Positions 56,801 to 64,000 of a DNA stretch of 64,000 bases are shown here, one piece after another. This stretch comes from Berghia stephanieae (Eukaryota; Mollusca; Gastropoda; Nudibranchia; Aeolidiidae). The translations under genes and the position numbers were made by a program. The notes under the pieces are model-generated. The model was not told the origin of the DNA. It saw only the letters and a list, made by a program, of their open reading frames with translations, and did not search any database. The stretch is taken from the NCBI GenBank assembly GCA_034508935.3, contig CM067452.1:10168930-10232929 (forward strand). The letters run 5' to 3'. How positions within the stretch are numbered: the stretch's first letter is position 1; the number at the start of each line of letters is the position of its first letter.

Positions 56801-59800
56801 AAGACCTTCCGATCCGAAAGTGAGTGTCATACCACTAGACCACATAGCCGCACAATCAAACAAACAAACCAACAATTCAAGTCTCCAGCAAAAGAAAAAA
56901 TAAATGATAGTCGAAAGATTTCAAAAAGCCAGTTTTCCAACTTTCATCACAAAAAGGGCATCCCTGTAATACAAGCATCGCTCCGACAATGAGTAAAACT
57001 ATGTAAATGATTTATGGTTACAATTTGATGAAATAGTATGAACACAAATTTCATGGTATAAATCTTTCTTACCAAAAATCAAATAATTTCAAAATTCAAT
57101 CACCTGACCTATGTTACAGTGAATGAGACATAATCAGTCGGATTGTGAAAAGGTTTGAACAGAGATGTTGCCAAGGTTAGTTAGAAGGTCAATTTTTATA
57201 AAATTGAGTTTTTGTCATAAATGATTAAACCAACCCTTTTTCTACATCTTTGGGAAATATCAAAGCTTAATTTCACTTCTAAATATTTTTTTCAGCTAGT
57301 CAAGTTTGAAATTTGAGAAAAATTGCTCGATACCTTTCCCATCATGAAAAATCACCTGATTTACTTCAAATAAAGATTAAAATGCTCTGGGGAGCAAATT
57401 CTTTCAGAAAATGTCAAAAACAAAAACAAAAATTGAAATTCCAATGTTTCACCTTCCGAATGATTATGTCATGCACTGACACAAATATAACATTGTCAAC
57501 CAACCTTTTTCTCCTTGGCTCCAAAAGACAGACCAGGTGACCCCTTTTCAACCAACAAGCAGGAAATTCCTTTAGGCCCTGGTCCACCTGTACGACACAT
57601 GACTAGATAAACGTCTGCTTCTCCACTTCCACTGATGAAACACTGGGTGATAATAAAATGGAATAAAAGATTAAGCTGGATTATTTTTCTTTTTAAGAGT
57701 AAATTTTGCGTTTATCACAGTATTCTCACCTCTTACTTTGCCTACAACATTGTTTCTGCAGCAGGTCCTTGTTCACTGCATCACCAGGGCATACTGTGAT
57801 AATTCAGGCTCTTTATATAATCAAGTACTCTAGATTCATGCACATCAAAATCTCACAATATATTAGGTTTATAGAGCTATCATTCTATAAATTTCTTCCC
57901 CCCAGAACTATAACAAATGAAAAAGAAAATAAAATAAAAATTCCCTTTATTCATGCCAAAGAGGTAATTCGTCTCTAGGGTCTATTTCAAGGGAAGTCTG
58001 GAATAACCCGGGTGTCAGCCGCAGTGCAGCACTGCAAATTGAGCTAGGGCCAGGTGAATTGCTCAAGGCCATACAGCGCAGCGGCGGGTGATCGAAGTCG
58101 GTACCTTTCGGATACGAAGCAAAGACCTTACTGCTGTGCCACACTGCCCCTTGTGCAAGAAAATAAAACGAGAGGCCACTTATTCAAACTGTTCAAGCCA
58201 AAATGTAAAAAATTCTTTAGACAAAGTGTAACTGGTGTATGAAACAATCGAAAGTGTAACTGGTGTATGAAACAATCCAAAGTGTAACTGGTGTATGAAA
58301 CAATCCAAAGTGTAACTGGTGTATGAAACAATCCAAAGTGTAACTGGTGTATGAAACAATCCAAAGTGTAACTGGTGTATGAAACAATCCAAAGTGTAAC
58401 TGGTGTATGAAACAATCGAAAGTGTAACTGGTGTATGAAACAATCCAAAGTGTAACTGGTATACGAAACAATCCAAAGTGTAACTGGTGTATGAAACAAT
58501 CCAAAGTGTAACTGGTGTATGAAACAATCCAAAGTGTAACTGGTGTATGAAACAATCCAAAGTGTAACTGGTGTATGAAACAATCGAAAGTGTAACTGGT
58601 GTATGAAACAATCCTGTAACTGGTGTATGAAACAATCAAAAGTGTAACTGGTGTATGAAACAATCCAAAGTGTAACTGGTGTATGAAACAATCCAAAGTG
58701 TAACTGATATATGAAACAATCTACCAGAACATGTGTTAGATTCAAAATATGTCAATAAGTTAAAAAACAATCTTGATGACCACTTTAATTGTTTTTGTTT
58801 TTAAGGGGTTTTACTGCACTTGTGACACATTTAGGTCATTTCAGCGCCAGTAAAAAGGAAGAATATGGAAAATTCTAGAACTACAAGTAAAGGTATCCTG
58901 GAAAAAAGAAAGGAATACATATGGTCACACTACCAATTGAGCCTCACTCGGCGCATAGTTAAGTCCTTGGAAAAGGCTCTTTACTCACATTCTCTCATCG
59001 TTCTCGGGTATAAAATCAGCACCTGGCCGTTAGCAGCGTTGTCTCTGCCCGAAAAAAAAATTATAATATCGCCTTACAGGCATCATATCTTGTCCCAAAT
59101 GTTAAATGTTGTTGTTGGACAGGGACCCCTTGTAAAGCGCTTTGAGCACGTTAAGTGGATATTGCCCTATAGAAAAGCTCAATTTAAAAAAAAGTTTTTT
59201 ACATCAAGATGTGGAAATTGTAAACACTCATGGGCATTCCTGCAGGATTATACACGTTTTTATGTTTACATTGACACAGAGGCTCATGGGAACCTGTATT
59301 ACAGTTCAGCATGACTAGGACTAGGACTGTAAAACTCCATTGAAGCCTCCTGAGTCTTTGTTTTTAAGGGTTTTACGGCGCTTGCAACATATTAGGCCAT
59401 GTCAGCGCCAGTAAAAAGGAAGAAAATGGGATAGTAAAAAGTTCTAGAATTACAATTAAAGCACCCAAGACAAGGCAAGACAAAGGGGAATAGCTTCAAA
59501 TAGAGAACAGATGTAGTTTGAGATCACTAAATGTCTCATCCAGACATAAATACAGGTCCCTGCCAAGAGGAACACAGTCAGTTGGTTACGAATCATACGT
59601 ATGTAAAGGGAAAAATAATACTGTGCATAACAGAGGGATGAATTACAAGGAAACAAAAAATATCTCCCAAAACTAATACTAAACATTTGACTGTTTCCCC
59701 TCAGCTAAAGACTCCAAGACTATTTTTACACTGACCAGAGGCTCGTAAGAACCTGCATTGCAGTTCAGCGATGACTACGACTGTAAAACTCCACACTGAA

Positions 59801-62800
59801 GCCTGAGTCTAGCATTGGAAAGAGAGGACAGAGCCAGAAAGATTCCACACCAAGCAAAACCCTCAGATGATTTTTTTTCTTTCTTCTTTTGCGACCGGTA
59901 TCAATACGCTTCAACAGTCATAGCGTCACTTCCCTCGTAATGACGTATGGTAACTTAGTAACTGGGTCTAAACTACTGGAACAACGGCGGACGCCCTTAT
60001 GAAATATTTCTCCGACGAGCATAAAAGCGTATCCAGAGGAAAAAAACCCATTATAAATCTGATGGGGACTGATTCAAATAGGGAACAGATGTAGATTCCA
60101 AGAGCACACTATTCAGTGCAATTAGTTTGAGATCACCTAAAAGTCTCATACATACACCAGGATAGGATTCCACCAAACATTTGACTGTTTCCCCTCAGCT
60201 AAAAACTCCAGGACTATTTTTACATTGACACAGAGGCTCGTGAGAACCTGCACTACAGTTCAACATGACTGCGACTGTAAAACTCCACATTGAAGCCTGA
60301 GTCTAGCCTTGGAAAGAGAGGACAGAGCCTGAAAGATTCCACACCAAGCAAAACCCTCAGATGATTTTTTTTCTTCTTTCTTTTGGGACCGGTATCAATA
60401 CCCTTCAACAGTCGTAACGTCACTTCCCTCGTAATGACGTATGGTAACTTAGTAACTGGGTCTAAACTACTGGAACAATGGCGGACGCCCTTTTGAAATA
60501 TTTCTCCGACGAGCATAAAAGCGTATCCAGAGGAAAAGAAACAAATCATTATAAATCTGATCATGTTTTGACTTTTACAAATTCTGATCACAAGACATAT
60601 GAAATGTTCTAGCCAGCATGAAGAATAAAAAGTACAGATTTTCTTTGTTTAGAACCACGATGGCCGCCGTTGCTGGGCGACGTGACATCAGACTATTGAA
60701 TCCAATTCTCTACTAATAGGTATGGCTGTTTGTTTTGAGTCTTTTTTTATTTTTAAAAATACAAGTCCACAGTTATTTGTTTTTTTTTGTTATTGCGATT
60801 AATATTGTGAAAATTGTTTTGATAATATATGAAAGCTTTTCTGCTAGCTTATGGATTTGTTTGACGTCTAATATTTAAAGTGTTCTAACTTATAACAACA
60901 CCCAAGAAGAACCTGGACATGGCAATCACCAGGGGACAGAGCAAGGAACCAGATAGACTTTATAGCAGTATCATCAAGATTCAGAAATGGCATATTAAAT
61001 TGCAAAACCTACCCAGGCGCCGATGTAGACAGTGACCATGTCCCAGTTGTTTGTACAGTAAGGATAAAGTTTAAAGCTATTCAGAGAACAGCTGGTAGAA
61101 TAAAGAGGGATTACAGGTTATGCAAAGACAATGGCATACAAACAAAAATGAGAGAAGAATTTGAAAATGCACTCATGATACAAAGCCAAAGTGAACCTGA
61201 TAACGAAAAATGTGAAAAACAATTTGATATATTCCAAAAGTGTGTCAAAGCAACTACAGAAAAGCATTTACCAATAGCTCAAACAAACAGCAAAAAGGAA
61301 TGGATGACAAATGAAATTCTAAACCTATTTGAAGAAAGACGAAAATGCAACAGAGGGTCTGCAGAATACCAAACATTGAACAACCACATTAAATCCAAAT
61401 GCATCGAGGCACACGAGAACTATCTAGACTGGAAATGCTGCGAAATCGAAAGAGAATACAAACCCAACCCCCAACAAGCTCACCAAAGAATAAAAGAACT
61501 ATCAGGGAAAAGGAAAAGCAAAGCAGCAGGAAGTTGTATCCAAAACAAACAAGGGAACTGCTATTTGAAGAACAACATATAGAAAGCCGATGGGTAGAAT
61601 ACATAGGCGAACTGTACACTGATCCAAATAGAAATGAACCACCACTGAAATTCAAAGAACCATTAAGCGGACCAAACATCACCAAAAGTGAAATTGAACA
61701 TGCCATGGAACGAATGAAGGATGGTAAAGCAACAGGCCCTGATGAAATATCTGTAGAGGTATTAAAAAGCCTAGGAGATCTAGCGATTGATGAACTTCAC
61801 ATATTATTCAACAATATATACAATACTGGGAAAATTCCAGAAGATCTCTGTAACTCTATTTTCATAGCAATACCAAAGAAAGCAGGTGCAGTCAGATGCG
61901 AAAATTTTAGAACTATAAGTTTAATAAGTCACATCAACAAAATACTGTTGCGTATAATTATCAACAGGCTAAGGAATAAGATTAACCCCGAAATCGCAGA
62001 AGAACAATATGGATTCCAACCTGACAGAGGGACAAGGAACGCAATATACCTCCTCCGTGTTTTAAGTGAAAGAGCTATACAGGTTCAGACCCCACTATAC
62101 CTCTGTTTTGTCGACTACAAAAAAGCTTTTGATAGAGTACGCCACGAAGAAATACTAAAACAACTGCACTCCATTGGCGCTGATGAGAAAGACCTCAGAC
62201 TCATGCAAACATTATACTACACCCAGCAGGCATCTATCAAAATCGGAAACTCTACAGGAAATTCCATTCCTATTAAGAAAGGAGTCCGTCAAGGGTGTGT
62301 TGCCTCACCAGATCTGTTTAATCTATACCAAGAAACAATCATGAGGGGCATAAATAATATGGAGGGAATAAAAGTAGGAGGTCATAACATAAATAATATA
62401 AGATACGCAGACGATACGGTACTCATTGCAACATCAGAAATCCAACTTCAAAAGATTGTTGACAAAGTGGTAGTAGATAGTGAAGCCAAGGGAATGGAAG
62501 TGAATATCACCAAAACAGAATGCATGGTAATACAGAAAAACCCCGAAAACAACAACACCTGCAATATAACGATTCACGGCGAGCAGCTTACCAACGTAGA
62601 AAGTTTTAAATACCTAGGTTCAATAGTGACAACAGATGGAAGATGTAACCGAGACATACGAGCAAGAATAACTCAAGCCAAACAGGCCTTCATGGACCTG
62701 GGAAACATTTTGAAAAACAAACAGATGTCGTTCGGGATTAGATTCCGAGTCTTGAAGTGCTACGTGTGGCCAATCTTGTTATACGGATGCGAAAGCTGGA

Positions 62801-63795
62801 CTACAAATGCAGAAACACAAAAGAACATTGAAGCTTTTGAAATGTGGTGCTTGAGAAGGATGCAGAGAATATCGTATACTGCACACAAAACGAACGAAGA
62901 AGTGCTAAAACAAACATACCAACAAAGGAAACTAATGCCCTTAATAGTGGATCGACAACTATCCTTTTTCGGACACATAGTAAGGAAAGATAAGAATGAA
63001 TACCTGGCAAGTTGTGGAAAAATACCTGGTAAACGCACCCGGGGGAGACAAAGAAAAACACTCATAGACCAACTGAAGGGCTTCACCAACCTAACAATCC
63101 AAGAGCTGTTTGAAAAAGCAAGAGACAGGGAGGAATGGAGAGAGATAATTCATGCAGTATCCGAAGCCTGGACCAGGCATGGAACCTAGAAGAAGAAGAA
63201 GAACTTATAATACATAAAAAAATAAAGAAAACAAACAAATACAATAGGGACCTAAAACGTGTTAGAGTATGTAACCTCACCTTACAGTATGATTATTGTT
63301 CTACTATCTCATCAACTTGTATTTACTACGGATTCACATACCCTCACTAATGGAACTCTTCTTTCCACAGAAACCAGTTTAATGTACTTTCACTTTTTCA
63401 ATAAAAACTTCCTGTTCTATTTTAACCTGAAAACCATCAGACGTCTTTTGTTACCTTGTAATCATTATCCTTATTATTTACTACTTTCTACAAGCCATCC
63501 GTGCTATTATTATGGCATCCTCTACAAAACTACCCCCCCCCCCCCCCTTACCACAAAATTTGTTGATCTTAATAATAAGAATAAGACCCAGAGAATCAAT
63601 TTAAGAAGCAAAAATAACTGCAACTGGGAAACCCCCCCCCCCCCCCCCCAAAAAAAAAAAAACAATGCCTGACAGAGACCATACTAGAAATGGTAAATTT
63701 CAAAAACTTCCACTTTACCTTTGCCCCATTCAATATGTATTCATCTCCACTTTTCTTTGCAGAAGTAATCAGAGATGCTGCATCACTGCCTGCTC
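48797..63795 (-). CDS. ACAD8: Isobutyryl-CoA dehydrogenase, ACAD8 (last seven exons)
   Basis: Mitochondrial flavoprotein of valine catabolism: isobutyryl-CoA to methacrylyl-CoA. Exons on the - strand: 63719-63795, 57505-57642, 55332-55467, 53911-54008, 53194-53346, 51023-51125 and 48797-48852 (TAA). GT/AG borders and phases all match, giving 253 codons including the stop. Readable blocks are [136 protein letters not shown] and [15 protein letters not shown]. These track human ACAD8 almost residue by residue. The Glu of ILEGTNEV is the family's catalytic base, encoded at the junction of the last two exons. The N-terminal half and transit peptide lie beyond 64000. No defect seen. Confidence 0.95.
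48938..49035 (+). mobile_element. SINE family B head fragment
   Basis: GTAGCTATGTGGTCCAGTGG, GGAAGGTCCAGAGTTTGAAT and TGAGTACCTGGGCC match the family B head, without a tail. Confidence 0.7.
49193..49440 (+). mobile_element. Dispersed repeat family E, copy 1 (diverged)
   Basis: GTTGTGACGTCACTTTCCTC, AAGTGTATCCAGAGGAG, TTCTAGCCAGCATGAAGAAT, ATCAGACTATTGAATCC. Same order as the copies at 49850-50146 and 60402-60712. Non-coding. Confidence 0.8.
49850..50146 (+). mobile_element. Dispersed repeat family E, copy 2
   Basis: Starts CTTCAACAGTCGTAACGTCA, contains AAAAGCATATCCAGAGG and CACGATGGCCACCGTTGCTG, ends ATCAGACTATTGAATCCAAT. About 300 bp, non-coding, no clear terminal inverted repeats. Confidence 0.82.
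50229..50537 (+). mobile_element. tRNA-SINE family B, copy 3 (best preserved)
   Basis: Head GCGGCTATGCGGTCTAGTGG, CGGATCGGAAGGTCCTGG and GTTCGAGCC (box B), body, GCGTCATGTCCCGTCC, and tail AAAGCGCTTTGAGCACATTT...TTGCGCTATATAAAGC. Good reference for the family. Confidence 0.94.
50752..50906. repeat. (TAA)n microsatellite followed by a SINE tail fragment
   Basis: About 80 bases of TAA. Then CACATTTATATAGCGCTCAT and CTCTGGGCACTTTACAATAT, which on the - strand read as a 'gcgctatataaatgtg' SINE 3' end. The microsatellite is then its extended tail. Confidence 0.8.
51187..51657 (-). repeat. Three tandem copies of a 157-bp unit
   Basis: ATAACCCTGTGTAGTCTAAT begins units at 51187, 51344 and 51501. 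They differ at only a few positions (TCGC/TTGC, ATCCG/ATCTG). The array ends 62 bp from the acceptor side of the exon 51023-51125, within the preceding ACAD8 intron. Confidence 0.97.
51787..52040 (-). pseudogene. C-terminal fragment of a LINE reverse transcriptase
   Basis: The - strand frame contains [38 protein letters not shown] and ends [12 protein letters not shown] with a stop. 'SFFPRTI.WN.LP' is the standard end of Jockey/CR1/L2-type LINE proteins. Only the last ~80 codons remain. Confidence 0.75.
52027..52122 (+). repeat. Seven tandem copies of a 14-bp unit TTCCAAGGTCACRC
   Basis: TTCCAAGGTCAC recurs at 52027, 52041, 52055, 52069, 52083, 52097 and 52111, exactly 14 bp apart. Each holds CCAAGGTCA, which fits the YCAAGGTCA monomer site of FTZ-F1/SF-1- and ERR-type nuclear receptors. 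It overlaps the start of the LINE fragment. Confidence 0.95.
52316..52455 (-). mobile_element. 140-bp 5'-truncated LINE end with 13-bp target-site duplication
   Basis: The - strand encodes [17 protein letters not shown] and ends in a short (GAT)n run. AGGAATATTTATT flanks it at 52303-52315 and at about 52456-52468. The DR.W...V pattern is the C-terminus of RTE-like LINE proteins, and the repeat tail after the stop also fits. Confidence 0.82.
52530..53190 (-). other. ACAD8 intron; nothing identified
   Basis: AT-rich. It shares the word ACTCACTCAATCCTAGAGAT (about 52955) with 46690 in inverted orientation. Confidence 0.5.
53461..53627. mobile_element. Foldback element with about 58-bp arms
   Basis: ATAAATAACAATGTGAAATT...ACAGATCAAAT (53462-53520) is matched inverted by 53569-53627. 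The loop contains GAACGTTTCGTCCTG. Part of the arm plus the preceding TAAATGTTGCTGCTCGAAGC also occurs at 43587-43660. Confidence 0.82.
54068..54331 (-). mobile_element. tRNA-SINE family B, copy 4
   Basis: Read on the + strand: tail (TTGAGCTTTTATATTGCGCA), CACTAAACATGCTCAAAGCG, body, then head ACCTTCCGATCCGAAAGC and ACCACAAGACCACATA. Head to head with the next copy. Confidence 0.9.
54333..54565 (+). mobile_element. tRNA-SINE family B, copy 5 (diverged)
   Basis: TTGTGGTCTTGTGATATGAC, GTAGGTCCTGGGC, TAAAAGGCGTCATGTC, CTGTTGGCTAGGGACCCC. It abuts copy 4 head to head, forming an inverted pair. Confidence 0.82.
54829..55078. mobile_element. 250-bp MITE with about 50-bp terminal inverted repeats
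   Basis: AGTACAGGGGAAAAACCACA and GATGTCC...GTGACTGCC (54829-54880) are matched inverted by 55027-55078 (GGCAGTCAC...TGTGGTTTTTCCCCTGTACT), with about five mismatches. Non-coding. Confidence 0.85.
55597..55832 (-). mobile_element. tRNA-SINE family B, copy 6 (diverged)
   Basis: GCGCAATATCCACTAAAAGG, CACCTGAGTACAGTGAGAAA, AAAGAGCCTTTTCAAAGGAC, CTCAAACCCAGGACC on the + strand, with an internal deletion. Confidence 0.8.
56066..56345 (-). mobile_element. tRNA-SINE family B, copy 7
   Basis: TTGAGCTTTATATAGCGCAA, TGCTCAAAGCGCTTTACAAG, GACGGGACATGACGCCTG, GAGGCTCGAACCCAGGAC, CCGATCCGAAAGCGAGTG. Nearly intact, with the head slightly shortened. Confidence 0.93.
56480..56550. repeat. Poly-C and A/T runs
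   Basis: About 17 C residues (56490-56507), then A-rich and T-rich homopolymers. Confidence 0.9.
56553..56852 (-). mobile_element. tRNA-SINE family B, copy 8
   Basis: GAGCTTTTATATCGCGCAAT, CTCAAAGCGCTTTACAAAGG, body, GAGGCTCGAACCTAAGACC and CACTAGACCACATAGCCGC. Full length. Confidence 0.94.
57935..58156 (-). mobile_element. tRNA-derived SINE family C, copy 2, with 12-bp target-site duplication
   Basis: On the - strand: GGGGCAGTGTGGCACAGCAG, GTACCGACTTCGATCACCC (box B), GCTGTATGGCCTTGAGCAAT, ACCCTAGAGACGAATTACCT and the end ATGAATAAAGGGAATTT. AAGAAAATAAAA flanks it at 57923-57934 and 58157-58168. Confidence 0.9.
58217..58725 (-). repeat. 28-bp minisatellite, about 18 copies
   Basis: Unit GTGTAACTGGTGTATGAAAC plus AATCCAAA. 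Copies vary mainly at one base (AATCC/AATCG); one unit is shortened. Because 28 is not a multiple of 3, all three - strand frames stay open and give false repeat proteins. It lies in the ACAD8 intron 57643-63718. Confidence 0.97.
58795..58920 (-). mobile_element. D retroposon, 3'-end fragment
   Basis: TTTGTTTTTAAGGGGTTTTA, GACACATTTAGGTCATTTCA and GCGCCAGTAAAAAGGAAG, cut off after about 120 bp and joined to a headless family B SINE. Confidence 0.85.
58940..59192 (+). mobile_element. tRNA-SINE family B, headless copy
   Basis: It begins CGGCGCATAGTTAAGTCCTT, with the tRNA-like head missing. Body and tail (AAAGCGCTTTGAGCACGTTA, GGATATTGCCCTATAGAAAA) are complete. Confidence 0.9.
59357..59708 (-). 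mobile_element. D retroposon copy 7 (5'-truncated)
   Basis: GTTTTTAAGGGTTTTACGGC and ...AAAGTTCTAGAATTACAATT are intact. The sequence leaves D after the CTGTTTCCCCTCAGC block and enters the composite repeat described next. Confidence 0.9.
59709..60712 (+). repeat. Tandem duplication of a composite unit (D fragment, segment X, family E)
   Basis: Segment X (GTGAGAACCTGCACTACAGT..., GAAAGAGAGGACAGAGCC, CCACACCAAGCAAAACCCTC) followed by family E occurs at about 59738-60063 and 60233-60712, about 490 bp apart. A D fragment (GGGAACAGATGTAGATTCCA at 60082) lies between. A third partial X is at 59278-59340. Family E is cut short in the first unit and complete in the second. Confidence 0.85.
60896..63201 (+). 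mobile_element. 5'-truncated RTE-like LINE with 9-bp target-site duplication
   Basis: AACTTATAA flanks it at 60887-60895 and 63202-63210. It opens inside the endonuclease ([27 protein letters not shown]), then covers the linker and the reverse transcriptase ([50 protein letters not shown] with the catalytic YADD at 62404-62415, [12 protein letters not shown]). The C-terminus is [35 protein letters not shown] and [15 protein letters not shown]. This C-terminal layout is that of RTE/BovB-type proteins. The TAG stop is followed at once by an (AGA)n tail, with practically no 3' UTR. The frame changes once near 61560; otherwise it is open. It is opposite to ACAD8. Confidence 0.9.
63530..63662. repeat. 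Two poly-C tracts and poly-A near the ACAD8 exon
   Basis: Poly-C at about 63533-63547 and 63632-63649, the latter followed by poly-A. They lie 57-190 bp downstream (mRNA sense) of the exon 63719-63795 donor, so the intron transcript has poly-G runs there. Confidence 0.93.
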
Positions 63796-64000
63796 CTGAA
63801 AACAATAATAAATAAAAACAAACAAAAAAAAACAAACTTTTATGATTTTCCCCCATTTCTGTTTAATATCAAAAGAAAGACTTAACATGATGAGAAAAAG
63901 TAAACATTATGATGACTAAAAATAGAACAGGAAAAGATGTATGGGATCATCGACTCAGTGGTACAGTGAATTATTTAGTAACAAAGTAGCAATGATGGTC
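63796..64000 (-). other. ACAD8 intron, cut by the window edge
   Basis: Upstream of the acceptor at 63796. GGATCATCGACTCAGTGGTA near 63946 may be the start of a tRNA-like SINE head, but too little is present to tell. Confidence 0.4.

Noticed and set aside
58128-58745. A 205-residue repeat protein and two overlapping relatives
   Set aside because: The frames come from the 28-bp minisatellite inside an ACAD8 intron; all three frames are equally open, which argues against coding.

Overview
This window is animal nuclear DNA. It has spliced genes with canonical GT/AG introns, several families of tRNA-derived SINEs, 5'-truncated LINEs, MITEs, and very abundant microsatellites and G/C homopolymers. 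The gene content (a single-type YTHDF reader, ACAD8) and SINE tails of the 'gcgctatataaa' kind suggest a lophotrochozoan, most likely a mollusc. The species cannot be told from the sequence.

Three host-type coding units can be supported. (1) Positions 1-2627, + strand: the 3' part of a spliced hAT-transposase-like gene. Four exons join in frame and keep the hAT core residues and the C-terminal dimerisation motif. (2) Positions 41301 down to 21556, - strand: a complete YTHDF m6A-reader gene of five coding exons (844 codons plus stop). It includes an 18-nt first coding segment, a 25-nt microexon, and an 11-codon last exon that closes an RGG-type tail. (3) Positions 63795 down to 48797, - strand: the last seven exons of ACAD8 (isobutyryl-CoA dehydrogenase, valine catabolism), whose 5' part lies beyond the window. 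ACAD8 and YTHDF are tandem on the - strand, separated by about 7.5 kb of repeat-rich DNA.

The rest is mobile and repetitive DNA. Region 3808-7388 is a worn element that encodes, on the - strand, a protein with an OTU/vertnin-like cysteine-protease block, and it is studded with copies of a 14-15 bp motif (GTAACAGGAATGAGT). Region 7.9-13.6 kb holds foldback MITEs, a LINE endonuclease relic, two copies of a roughly 500-bp retroposon ('D') and a 44-bp minisatellite. Region 14.1-16.1 kb is a 2-kb inverted-repeat element with a nested SINE. The YTHDF introns carry D retroposons, MITEs, a retroposed half of tRNA-Met and a 280-bp homopurine tract beside a splice acceptor. The ACAD8 introns carry many tRNA-SINEs, three tandem-repeat arrays, LINE fragments with clear target-site duplications, and a 2.3-kb RTE-like LINE with an almost open reverse-transcriptase frame.

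Every D retroposon whose orientation can be read points the same way as YTHDF and ACAD8. All assignments come from reading the sequence; no database search was run.
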